A stretch of 64,000 nt of DNA from Oceanotoga teriensis (GTDB lineage: Bacteria; Thermotogota; Thermotogae; Petrotogales; Petrotogaceae), in the NCBI RefSeq assembly GCF_003148465.1, contig NZ_QGGI01000006.1:62001-126000 (forward strand), in the 5' to 3' direction. The translations under genes and the position numbers were made by a program. Positions 48,201 through 55,754 of this stretch are shown one piece after another (the first letter of the stretch is position 1; the number at the start of each line of letters is the position of its first letter). A model generated the notes under the pieces. That model searched no databases. It was not told where the DNA came from and saw nothing but the letters and a program-made list of their open reading frames with translations.

Positions 48201-48685
48201 AATGTTTTTCTATATTTTACTTTATCAAATCTGTCAAACCACCAAAATATTTTTATATATGAATTAATTTCAAATGAATTTAAAAAATCATTATTCTCTA
48301 TTTTTAGTTTATATTTTCCATTTTTTTTTAAAATAAGCCCTTTTTGTTCTATAGAAAGATTTTTAATATTTGAAATATTTTCAAAAAGATTTGGATTAAA
48401 ATTAAAATCTTTTATATTATCTTCTGAAGGAAAATAAGGCTTTATATCATAAACTAATAACTCTTTATTTTCTAAACCTTCTAATTTTATATATCCAAGT
48501 TTTGAATCAATATTCTTTATTTTGAATACTCTTTCTTTTAAAATATACAATTCATCAGAATATATAAGTATCAGATGACTAAAATTTTCAATATATTTTA
48601 GACCTTTTAAGAAATCTTTTTTTACTTTTAAAACACCATTTTTTGAAACATCTCCGATTATTTCAAGTTTAAATGATTTATTCAA
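45239..48685 (-). CDS. Tandem TrmO-like domains fused to a UvrA-like ABC ATPase
   Basis: ~1148 residues from a TTG start placed after GGAGGTGAT. Residues ~1-93 look like a shortened TrmO: GLKYIENFSHL and VYDIKPYFPSEDN but no catalytic loop. Residues ~125-225 are a second copy with the signature GVFASRSPVRPTPIAL and a CFDHTPLIGILPY end. From ~290 on it is UvrA-like: TGVSGSGKSS, zinc-binding CPKCG and CPVCNGKG, LSGGELQRL with MDEPTAGLHP, a second TGVSGSGKSS, CDNCKGCG and LSGGEAQRL with LDEPTTGLH. Compact UvrA paralogues often give resistance to DNA-binding drugs. A MerR-type promoter precedes it. Confidence 0.88.
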   Translation of the reverse strand: MNKSFKLEIIGDVSKNGVLKVKKDFLKGLKYIENFSHLILIYSDELYILKERVFKIKNIDSKLGYIKLEGLENKELLVYDIKPYFPSEDNIKDFNFNPNLFENISNIKNLSIEQKGLILKKNGKYKLKIENNDFLNSFEINSYIKIFWWFDRFDKVKYRKTLICNPPYENAPKTGVFASRSPVRPTPIALTIAKIIDIKKDEIYVTELECFDHTPLIGILPYNNNDSILNAKIPKWLSHWRDSIEENEYSDGKLNIINSYLEDTIFNYSNPKRKLELNKKNFYKKNSLKINGARHNNLKNIDVEIPYGTITSITGVSGSGKSSLAFDTLYSECRKRFLDASGENSLNDNSDFDSIEGIIPAIAISQNSLGQNIYSTVGTATGMINQLRILFSTIGIRHCPKCGNPVIPMTEDTIENILLNLDNYKIEDIYGKTHNDFRLALNIGKGVFYLILASDKKMVLQTNNTCSKCGKILFDISPSMFSYTNPESMCPVCNGKGEIYDVDVDSIIQNPEISILDGASKLWGKLRVFLKNPNHNWIRGQIIALANEMNIDLNLPWKDLPEEFKKQAIYGSNGRNVTLNFSNNKSGRNGNITRPVEGAYHIIKRLVSDEKASKSNIGYMKKIKCNYCDGERLNIEGRSVTINKIRYPEILSMSLKELKKWCESLYSTITDYQYDFISPILKKLIYDLSTCKELGLDYLSLDRSVTTLSGGELQRLKLVSQFGSNISGVLYVMDEPTAGLHPKDYEKLIKIIKNLKENSNTILLVEHNKNIIKSSDRIIDIGPKAGKDGGNIVLDGEINDILNNNNNVSETIEYIKNDKNLFIPKNKHKNINFIEFEDIKYNNLKNISIKIPLKSLTCITGVSGSGKSSLLEGVLFPTFNKNREINCKYTVREKFKKIILADQSPIGRTPRSVPATYIGIMDEIRNIFSEKNNINSSYFSFNSPDGQCDNCKGCGEIKIDFINTWSKCPACDGKRYKKKILDFDFDGKNIFDILKMTIEEAFDFFHKNKNKKIYNVLNILMDVGLGYLKLGQNSATLSGGEAQRLKLAKELCKSSGKNDLYLLDEPTTGLHFSDIQNLLTLFRKLTDKGCTIIIIEHNPDVIKNADWVIDIGPESGEFGGEVIVQGTPKIVSENINSYTGKYLKVSSD

Positions 48686-48709
48686 TAAAATCACCTCCGT
48701 TTTAAAAAC

Positions 48710-48740
48710 AGTATAACATCTAACATCATGTTAGGGTCAA
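48710..48740 (-). promoter_or_regulatory. MerR-type promoter with 19-bp spacer, upstream of TrmO-UvrA gene
   Basis: Minus-strand -35 TTGACC (48740-48735) and -10 TATACT (48715-48710) are separated by 19 bases that contain the dyad CTAACAT-C-ATGTTAG (48720-48734). Overlong spacers with an internal dyad are the hallmark of MerR-activated promoters. The -35 overlaps the stop codon of the MerR gene. Confidence 0.85.
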
Positions 48741-49591
48741 ATTTTTAATACAGGAATTTGTATTTCTGTTAAATAATTTTCAGGATTTTTATTATAAAAA
48801 GGTTCTTCATTTGAAACATGACAAATTTGTCGACTTTTACCACAAATTTTATAATGATTATGTGAATTAAGCCAATAAATTAAAAATTTATAAGCTTTTT
48901 CTAAATTAGTATAAGGACCTTTTACCATCATACATGCCATTAAATTTACCTTTCTTGTATTTCTAAATATCAATTTTTCAAAGTCAATATATTTTTTTTC
49001 TATTATATATCCAACTTCTACATCAATACTATTTTTAACAAAATCATCATTATGAAAAATACATAAATTATTTCCTATACCTTTTTTCAAAGTAATATTA
49101 TATTTATTTACAAGAAAATCTAATTTCTTCCATAACTTTTTTTCATCATTATAAGAAGAAATAGTTTCTCTTATAGAAACTATGTTATATTGCGGAATAC
49201 TTTTAAAATTTATATTAAAATTAATACAAATATTATTTTTCTTAATATCTTCTATGGCAGTATTTATGTTATTTATTTTATTATATAAAGAATTTATTTC
49301 ATTTAAAATGATATCTTTTCTTTTGTTTAAATTTTCAATCAAAAAATTATTTTCCCAACTTTCCAGTATTTTTTTTATTTGTTTTACAGAAAAATTCATA
49401 TCTCTCAATAAGATTATTTTTTGAATGATAGGAATCTGCTCTACACAATAAAAACGATAACCTGTAAATTCATCTATTTTAAAGGGTTTAAAAATTCCTT
49501 GTTCATCATAATATCTAAGCATTCTAATTGATACTTCGGTTAATTTAGAAAAATCTCCAATTTTAAAAAGAATAGAATTATCTTCTATCAT
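48737..49591 (-). CDS. MerR-family regulator with GyrI-like effector domain
   Basis: ~284 residues. The N-terminal winged helix-turn-helix reads FKIGDFSKLTEVSIRMLRYY with FTGYRFYCVEQI and a dimerising helix after it. The C-terminal ~150 residues (from QYNIVSIRETI) resemble the GyrI-like small-molecule binding domain of BmrR/BltR proteins. It probably senses a drug and activates the downstream UvrA-like gene. The start at 49591 follows GGAGGTG, though the spacing is rather long; longer frames lack support. Confidence 0.88.
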   Translation of the reverse strand: MIEDNSILFKIGDFSKLTEVSIRMLRYYDEQGIFKPFKIDEFTGYRFYCVEQIPIIQKIILLRDMNFSVKQIKKILESWENNFLIENLNKRKDIILNEINSLYNKINNINTAIEDIKKNNICINFNINFKSIPQYNIVSIRETISSYNDEKKLWKKLDFLVNKYNITLKKGIGNNLCIFHNDDFVKNSIDVEVGYIIEKKYIDFEKLIFRNTRKVNLMACMMVKGPYTNLEKAYKFLIYWLNSHNHYKICGKSRQICHVSNEEPFYNKNPENYLTEIQIPVLKI

Positions 49592-49619
49592 TCTATTAAA
49601 AACACCTCCAAAAATATAG

Positions 49620-50198
49620 TTAAATATATCTATTTTTAAACTCATTTTTTGCAATAGATGTATATTTTTTTATAAAATCAGTCTTTGATTCTGTATATGC
49701 ATTTCTGTTATTTTTATATTTGAGCATAAGAGATAATTTTAATTTTTCATATTCTTTTGCAATGTTAGGATATTTAATTAAATAATCTCTAAAATAAAGT
49801 TCGTCATTATCTCCATAAGGTCTTATATGCAGATGATAAACTTTCTTAGCAAATCCTTCTGGTGTATATCCTTTGTTTAAAGATAATCTAAAATCTTTTG
49901 AGTTATTGTTTGACATAATAGTCCAATCATTTTTTAAAAGAGGAATTATAAAATTATTTATGTCAATATCATGTAAAGTTTCTATAAGAATATCTATTGT
50001 AGGTTTTGCTATTAATCCTTCAACGGCGGTACTTCCAATATGACTTAATCTTTTTATATATTTATTTTCTAATAAACTCAATAAAAGCTTTTTTTCATCA
50101 TTATACCACTTTTTGTACTCTGGATTATGTTCTTTTAGAATTATTGGAAATAATATCCAAAGTTCTTCTAAAGTCATTTCAGATAATTTTTTATTCAT
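49620..50198 (-). CDS. GrpB family protein (UPF0157, nucleotidyltransferase-like)
   Basis: ~192 residues. LSHIGSTAVEGLIAKPTIDI and YHLHIRPYGDNDELYFRDYL are family signatures; the fold is related to nucleotidyltransferases. The role is unknown. The start at 50198 follows CAGGAG. It precedes the MerR gene on the same strand and may be cotranscribed. Confidence 0.85.
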   Translation of the reverse strand: MNKKLSEMTLEELWILFPIILKEHNPEYKKWYNDEKKLLLSLLENKYIKRLSHIGSTAVEGLIAKPTIDILIETLHDIDINNFIIPLLKNDWTIMSNNNSKDFRLSLNKGYTPEGFAKKVYHLHIRPYGDNDELYFRDYLIKYPNIAKEYEKLKLSLMLKYKNNRNAYTESKTDFIKKYTSIAKNEFKNRYI

Positions 50199-50280
50199 TA
50201 TTATCATCTCCTGTTTTAATATGTTAAAGTATTCCTTTGTATTATACAACAAATTAAATTTATTTTTTTAAAATAATATA

Positions 50281-50324
50281 AAAAAATAAAAAATATAGAA
50301 GATTAAAAAATCTTCTATATTTTT
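50281..50324 (-). terminator. Terminator of the NAD biosynthesis operon
   Basis: AAAATATAGAAGATT and its complement make a long stem that includes the nadC stop codon, followed on the minus strand by a T-rich run. Confidence 0.82.
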
Positions 50325-51139
50325 AAAGAAAAATCTATATAATTTATTTCAGTAGTTAAAATTCCCATTGATATAATATCTATATCATTAGATAAAAATT
50401 CCAAATAATTATTTTCAGAAATTCCTCCAGAAACTTCAATTAAAATATTATTATTTAAAGATTTTAATTTTTTAGCAGTTTCTTTTGCTTCGTAAGAATT
50501 AAAATTATCAAGCATAATTATATCAACATTATAATTTAAAGCTTCTAATGCCATATTTAAATTGTTTACTTCAATTTCTAATTTTTGAGTGAAGGATTTA
50601 AACTTTGATACAGCTTCAATAGAATTCTTGATTCCACCATATAAAGAAATATGATTATCTTTTATCATTATTGTATTATATAAATTAAAACGATGTGTAT
50701 CTCCACCACCAATCATAACAGCATATTTCTGAATTTTATTAAGTCCAGGAATAGTTTTTCTTGTTGCAGCAATTTTTGTTTTAAATCCCAAATCAAGTAT
50801 TTTTTCATTGATTTTATTTGTTTTAGAACTTATAGAACTCATAAAAGATAATATATTTAATATAGTTCTTTCACATAATAAAATATTATAAGCATCACCA
50901 AAAATACTTCCTATAATACCTTTTTCAGCAATTTCTCCGTCATTATAATTAAAAGATCCATTTAAATTAAAAGATTTTAGAACATCATATATTATATTAA
51001 TTCCACAAATACAAACCTTATCATCCTTTAAAAAAATTTTAGCTTCAAAATTTTTGTTTTTAAGTTCATAAGAGGCAAGATCAATAAAATTTTCATCATT
51101 TCTTATGTTTTTTATAATATTATTTATTTCATCTTTCAC
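50315..51139 (-). CDS. nadC: Nicotinate-nucleotide pyrophosphorylase (quinolinate PRTase)
   Basis: 274 residues, normal family length. It converts quinolinate and PRPP to nicotinate mononucleotide. RKTIPGLNKIQKYAVMIGGG with THRFNLYNTIMIKDNHI is the active-site signature, and EVSGGISENN lies near the phosphate site. Last gene of nadX-nadA-nadC, four bases after nadA. Confidence 0.96.
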   Translation of the reverse strand: MKDEINNIIKNIRNDENFIDLASYELKNKNFEAKIFLKDDKVCICGINIIYDVLKSFNLNGSFNYNDGEIAEKGIIGSIFGDAYNILLCERTILNILSFMSSISSKTNKINEKILDLGFKTKIAATRKTIPGLNKIQKYAVMIGGGDTHRFNLYNTIMIKDNHISLYGGIKNSIEAVSKFKSFTQKLEIEVNNLNMALEALNYNVDIIMLDNFNSYEAKETAKKLKSLNNNILIEVSGGISENNYLEFLSNDIDIISMGILTTEINYIDFSLKI

Positions 51140-51143
51140 TTTA

Positions 51144-52055
51144 TTATACCTCCATAAGCTTAAACATATTTATTATAGAACGTCTTGAATCATTTATCAA
51201 ATTTCTATCTAATAAAATTTCATTAATTTCAAAATTTAAGACATTATAGATATCTTCTAATTTATTTTTTTTCATATCATGACAAATTGCTTCATTATTA
51301 AATGGAATTATTTCAACATTTTCAAACATATTTTTTAATACGTCAACCATACCTATCTCAGTACCGATAATATATTTTTTATCAAGATTTTCAGATATAA
51401 ACTTAGGCATTTGACCTGTTGAGCCAACTTTAAAAGACTTATCTCTCAAATTTTTTTTACACTCTGGATGAACTATTAAATTAAAATCAGAGAATGATTT
51501 GAGATTCAAACTATTGTTTTCTATGGAATCATGCACATAACAAAATCCATCTTCTCCCGGTATAGCTAAAACATTTTTTTTAGTTTTTTCTTTAACATAA
51601 TTAGCCAAATTTTTATCTGGTCCAAATAAAATATTATTATTATCAATAGCATTAACTATTTCTACAGCATTTGCTGAAGTGCAAACACAATCAGCATATC
51701 TCTTACATTCAGCTGTTGAATTAACATATAAAACAATCGAATAATTCGGGAATTTTGATTTAAAATACAATAATTTTTCAGGAGATAATGAATTAGCCAT
51801 AGGACATGTAGCAGATTTATTGGCAACAAAAATTCTTTTTTCTGGATTAAGAATTTTCATAGTTTCAGCCATAAAATCAACGCCTATAAAAAGAATATTT
51901 TTTTCTTTATTAATATTTTGAGCAACCTTAGCAAGACCTAAGGAATCACCATTATAATCACATAAATCAAGAATATTTTTTTCTACATAATTATGACCTA
52001 TAAAAATAAAATTTTTCTTTTCTTTCAAATATTTAATTTCTTTTAATAAATCCAT
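51144..52055 (-). CDS. nadA: Quinolinate synthase
   Basis: 303 residues, the short NadA form known from Thermotoga. It condenses iminoaspartate and dihydroxyacetone phosphate to quinolinate with a [4Fe-4S] cluster. The three cluster cysteines are at C84 (ATCPMA), C172 (GFCYVH) and C258 (AICHDM), spaced as in the family. CTSANAVEI and HPEC are further conserved segments. GGAGG lies before the start; nadX ends two bases earlier. Confidence 0.95.
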   Translation of the reverse strand: MDLLKEIKYLKEKKNFIFIGHNYVEKNILDLCDYNGDSLGLAKVAQNINKEKNILFIGVDFMAETMKILNPEKRIFVANKSATCPMANSLSPEKLLYFKSKFPNYSIVLYVNSTAECKRYADCVCTSANAVEIVNAIDNNNILFGPDKNLANYVKEKTKKNVLAIPGEDGFCYVHDSIENNSLNLKSFSDFNLIVHPECKKNLRDKSFKVGSTGQMPKFISENLDKKYIIGTEIGMVDVLKNMFENVEIIPFNNEAICHDMKKNKLEDIYNVLNFEINEILLDRNLINDSRRSIINMFKLMEV

Positions 52056-52057
52056 TA

Positions 52058-52810
52058 TTAAACACCAACCTTAATACTATTATTAAATTTTTTTAGAAAT
52101 CCAACTACAGATAATGGTGCCATTAAACTTGTTTTTGGATTATTAGAAGGATTATTTTCAATTTTTATTTCATATTTACCTGCTTTTGAATCTATAAATA
52201 TTTTATGAATATTTTTAATTATTTTTGGATCAGAAATAATTTTTACTTTAACTTTATCAAAACTTTCAACGGCCATTGAAAGAGTGATAGCAACATTAAT
52301 ATTTTTAGGATAATTTTTAATAGCTTCTTCGGCAGTTCCATAAAAAATAAGTTCTTCTTTTGTATTTATCATATTAAAACTTAATGGGGGTTTACGAGTT
52401 TCTATAGTAATAGAATTAATTTCATCTTTCAAAGAATTAATAATATCAATTCCACCAATAGCTCCAGATGGAATAAATATTTGAGACCTTGAATTTTTTA
52501 AAATATTTTCAACATTGTTTCGAAAATCAAAATCTGAAAAAGCGCCACTTGATAAAATAATAATATTCTTATTATTCCTAATTATGTTTTCAGTATATTT
52601 TTTCACAGCTTCAACACTCGCACATTCCACATAAAAATCAATATCATCAGAAATAAAAAAATCGGATTCAATACAAAAATGAAATTTTTCTTTTAAAAAA
52701 TTAATTTTTTCAACATCATAATCTAATAAATAAGCTTTTTTTATACAATTCTGCATTTTTTCAAGAATTATTTCAGTACAATTTCCTGCCCCAATAAAAA
52801 AAATATTCAA
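52058..52810 (-). CDS. nadX: L-aspartate dehydrogenase
   Basis: ~250 residues. It oxidises aspartate to iminoaspartate with NAD(P), replacing the oxygen-dependent NadB. The Rossmann loop is IFFIGAGNCTE, and IFIPSGAIGG, ETRKPP and the TLSMAVESFD segment correspond to the catalytic half. This gene order is that of Thermotoga maritima. The frame opens at 52861, but a TTG at 52810, about nine bases after AAAGGAG and directly before the first strand, is the best start; the ATG nearest the site has no spacing. Confidence 0.9.
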   Translation of the reverse strand: MNIFFIGAGNCTEIILEKMQNCIKKAYLLDYDVEKINFLKEKFHFCIESDFFISDDIDFYVECASVEAVKKYTENIIRNNKNIIILSSGAFSDFDFRNNVENILKNSRSQIFIPSGAIGGIDIINSLKDEINSITIETRKPPLSFNMINTKEELIFYGTAEEAIKNYPKNINVAITLSMAVESFDKVKVKIISDPKIIKNIHKIFIDSKAGKYEIKIENNPSNNPKTSLMAPLSVVGFLKKFNNSIKVGV

Positions 52811-52831
52811 TAAAAACATCTCCTTTGTATA

Positions 52832-52855
52832 TACTGTATATACAGTAACATTATA
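52832..52855 (-). promoter_or_regulatory. Operator palindrome and -10 of the nadXAC operon
   Basis: TACTGTATATACAGTA (52832-52847) is perfectly self-complementary and lies just downstream of a minus-strand TATAAT (52855-52850), so it covers the expected start site. A repressor of NAD synthesis such as NiaR is a reasonable candidate, but I cannot identify the regulator. Confidence 0.65.
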
Positions 52856-52959
52856 CTTCAAAGTATAAATTTAAATAACGAATAAATGAAAATTGTATAA
52901 ACAAACTGTTTAATAAAATTGTGATATAATATTAAACATAAAAATAAGGGGGATAAAAT

Positions 52960-54561
52960 ATGAAAAAAATTCTAATTATTTTAATCTTTATAATTTCATT
53001 AAATATTTTTGGAGTTGAATATACTGAATATATCAACAATAACAAAGATTTTTTATCTATGACATCAAAAAATTTTGAGACACTTATAACTTACAAATTA
53101 AAAAATAAAGAATATAACTTTTTTATATGGGATATTAAAGAAAGAAAAATTCCTGAACATAAATTTATATTTAGTTCAACAGATAGAACTTATTCGATTT
53201 CTGGAGATGGTCAAAAAATAGCTTTTAGAAGTAATAATATGATTCAAATATTCCGTAAAAATGGTATAATGATTAAAAATTTTGTTCCAAACAATTTTTA
53301 TAAAACTTCTAATATATCGAGTATAAATTTAGATCATAATGCAGAAAAAATAATAATAGCTTTTAAAAATTATAGTATAACGACTAATGATTATATACAC
53401 TATTTGCAAATATATGATATATCAAGTGGAAATATGATCTCAGAATATAAAGGAAATTATGAAAGTCTTTATGTTAGTGATATAACAAAAGAAAGTTTTA
53501 TATTATTTCAACAAAATAAAAGCAATAAATATAGCGTTTCAATAATTAGTATAAAGGACCCAAAAAAATTTTTATATTCAGCAAATTATTCAAATTATAT
53601 ACATCCAAAATTTTTTGATGATAAAAATCTAATAATAGAATATATTAATGGCATAAAAAAAATAATAAATATAGAAAATTTCACTGAAAAAACTTATAAA
53701 ATTGGAGGAGTTTATTGTTTTGTAAATGAAGAATTAATATATAGCAAAGAAGAAAATGGGATAAACCAATTCATAACAGATGGTAATTCATTACTAAAAG
53801 TAAAAACAATAAAAGGAAATTATTTTATATATACATATGATAGAGAAGAAAAAAACTTTATATTGATAGACAAAGATGGAATAAAAAAATATCCAGCATT
53901 TGATTTAAATTTAAAAACATATATTCAAAAATATGATAAAGGAATAGAACTTCTTCAAATTGGATTTGATGATGGAGTGGAAGAAATAAAAGCTGCATTG
54001 GAGAAAGAAGAATTAAGTTTTTTATCACAAAATAATGGGATTTTTTTAAGTCAAAATCTTCAAATCGACGAATTTATTAGATCAAAATTAATTGTTATGG
54101 AATATTATAATCTAATAAAAAATGGAGAAGTTATGGACATATTATATGCACATAGAAAACTTCTTGAATATATAATGATATCTTGCAAAACAAATAATAT
54201 AGAACTCGCTGAAAATGCGTTAACAAAACTAAAAAATTTAAAAAAAGAATATCCAAAAACATTAAAATGGGAAAATATAGAGAAACATATAGTTTTATTT
54301 GAAGCTTTAATAATATCAACAAAAGATAACTCTAAAGAAGGATATTATCACATTTTAAATAATAATGGAATATTATACAATGATCAAAACTATGTGCTTT
54401 TTTATCTTATTGATCATCCAGAATATTTTTCTCCTTTATATGAAGATAAAAAGAAATTATCATATTTTACGAATATACAAGAATCAAATTTAAAAAATCC
54501 TAAACCATTTTCTAAAGAACAAAAAGAAATATATAATATTGATGAAAATCCATTTTTGTGA
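52960..54561 (+). CDS. Exported protein of unknown function (possible beta-propeller plus helical domain)
   Basis: 533 residues, not recognised. A signal peptide (1-18, cleaved near IFG-VE) has no lipobox. Residues ~40-290 contain repeated beta-rich units resembling WD40/PD40 blades, for example FIWDIKERKIPEHKFIF, SISGDGQKIAFRS and QIYDISSGNMISEYKG. From ~300 on it is helical and perhaps TPR-like (AENALTKLKNLKKEYP), ending with a charged tail. The promoter has an extended -10 (TGATATAAT at 52922-52930) and the ATG follows GGGGG. It stands alone, divergent from nadXAC. Confidence 0.75.
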   Translation: MKKILIILIFIISLNIFGVEYTEYINNNKDFLSMTSKNFETLITYKLKNKEYNFFIWDIKERKIPEHKFIFSSTDRTYSISGDGQKIAFRSNNMIQIFRKNGIMIKNFVPNNFYKTSNISSINLDHNAEKIIIAFKNYSITTNDYIHYLQIYDISSGNMISEYKGNYESLYVSDITKESFILFQQNKSNKYSVSIISIKDPKKFLYSANYSNYIHPKFFDDKNLIIEYINGIKKIINIENFTEKTYKIGGVYCFVNEELIYSKEENGINQFITDGNSLLKVKTIKGNYFIYTYDREEKNFILIDKDGIKKYPAFDLNLKTYIQKYDKGIELLQIGFDDGVEEIKAALEKEELSFLSQNNGIFLSQNLQIDEFIRSKLIVMEYYNLIKNGEVMDILYAHRKLLEYIMISCKTNNIELAENALTKLKNLKKEYPKTLKWENIEKHIVLFEALIISTKDNSKEGYYHILNNNGILYNDQNYVLFYLIDHPEYFSPLYEDKKKLSYFTNIQESNLKNPKPFSKEQKEIYNIDENPFL

Positions 54562-54712
54562 CAATTTTGTTGCATTCTTCTTTGTAAATAAATAATTAAA
54601 ATTAAACGACATTAACGACAAATATTTAAAAAAATCAAAAACAAATCAAACTTTTTTAAATGAATACGATATTATAAAATCATATGACTGAACATTAAAT
54701 TGGAGGTGTAGT

Positions 54713-55702
54713 ATGAAAAAATTACTTGTATCCATTTTTATTATTATATTAAGTTTGACAATTTTTGCAAATGAAAAAGTTGGTGCATACACAACTTTAG
54801 AAGAACCATTAGCAAAAGAACTTTTTGATGAATTTGAGAAAGAAACTGGAATAAAAGTTGAATGGGTAAGATTATCTACTGGAGAAGCAGTTGCAAGAAT
54901 GGAAGCGGAAGCAAACAATCCTCAAGCCTCTATATGGGTTGGTGGAGTAGGTCTTGGACATATTGAAGCAAAACAAAAAGGATTAACGACTCCATACAAA
55001 TCACCGATGGCGAGAAATACACCAGATAAATATAGAGATACTGAATCTTATTGGATAGGACTATATGTTGGACCTTTGGCTTTCGGTATTAATACAGATA
55101 GAGCAAAAGAACTAGGTATAAAAGCTCCTGAAGGATGGTTTGACATAATAGATTCTAAATATACAAAAATGGTAAGAGTCGCTAATCCTGGGACATCCGG
55201 AACTGCATATAATGTAGTTACAAATATAATCTCTCTTTTTGGTGGAAATGAAGATCTTACATTTACATATTTAAAAAAATTAGATAACAGTATAGATCAA
55301 TATACAAAGTCTGGATCAGCAGGTGGAAAAAGTGCTGCAATAGGAGAAATACCTATTGCAATTGGATACTTACATGATCTTGTAAAACTAAAAGCTGGTG
55401 GAGCTCCTCTTGAAATAGTTATACCAAAAGAAGGTACAGGATTCGAACTCGCTTCTATGTCATTGATAAAGAATGGCCCTGACTCATTAAATGCAAAAAA
55501 ACTTTATAATTGGGTACTTGGTGAAAAAGCACAAGCAATGATAGCTGCATGGTATGTAATTCCAGTATCAAAAATAGCTCCAAAAGACAAAGTAGTTGTT
55601 GAAATAGATACCTTAAATACAGTAAATCAAGATTATGAATGGGATGCTTCAAATAAAGAAAGATTAGTTGAAAGATGGAATAAAGAAATAGGCTCTAAAT
55701 AA
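54713..55702 (+). CDS. Ferric-iron-type ABC substrate-binding protein (AfuA/FbpA-like)
   Basis: 329 residues. The signal peptide (1-19, ending IFA-NE) lacks a lipobox. The mature protein begins VGAYTTLEEPLAKELFDEFE and has ASIWVGGVGLGHIEA and ANPGTSGTAYNV, which place it in the type-2 periplasmic family for Fe3+ and some organophosphonates or sugar phosphates. It delivers ligand to the permease and ATPase downstream. GGAGGTG precedes the start. A stem-loop separates it from the permease gene. Confidence 0.87.
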   Translation: MKKLLVSIFIIILSLTIFANEKVGAYTTLEEPLAKELFDEFEKETGIKVEWVRLSTGEAVARMEAEANNPQASIWVGGVGLGHIEAKQKGLTTPYKSPMARNTPDKYRDTESYWIGLYVGPLAFGINTDRAKELGIKAPEGWFDIIDSKYTKMVRVANPGTSGTAYNVVTNIISLFGGNEDLTFTYLKKLDNSIDQYTKSGSAGGKSAAIGEIPIAIGYLHDLVKLKAGGAPLEIVIPKEGTGFELASMSLIKNGPDSLNAKKLYNWVLGEKAQAMIAAWYVIPVSKIAPKDKVVVEIDTLNTVNQDYEWDASNKERLVERWNKEIGSK

Positions 55703-55704
55703 AA

Positions 55705-55730
55705 AATAGCGGCTATAAAAAGCCGCTATT
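55705..55730 (+). other. Intercistronic hairpin after the binding-protein gene
   Basis: AATAGCGGCT and AGCCGCTATT pair perfectly around a 6-base loop. No T run follows, so it probably protects the 3' end of the binding-protein message from decay or partly stops transcription. Confidence 0.7.
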
Positions 55731-55754
55731 GTAAATATATTCAGAGGTGATTAA

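Noticed and set aside
54562-54712. Iron box before the ferric-type ABC operon
   Set aside because: The 150-base gap has no TTAG-N6-CTAA and no clear palindrome, so this importer does not appear to share the island's operator.
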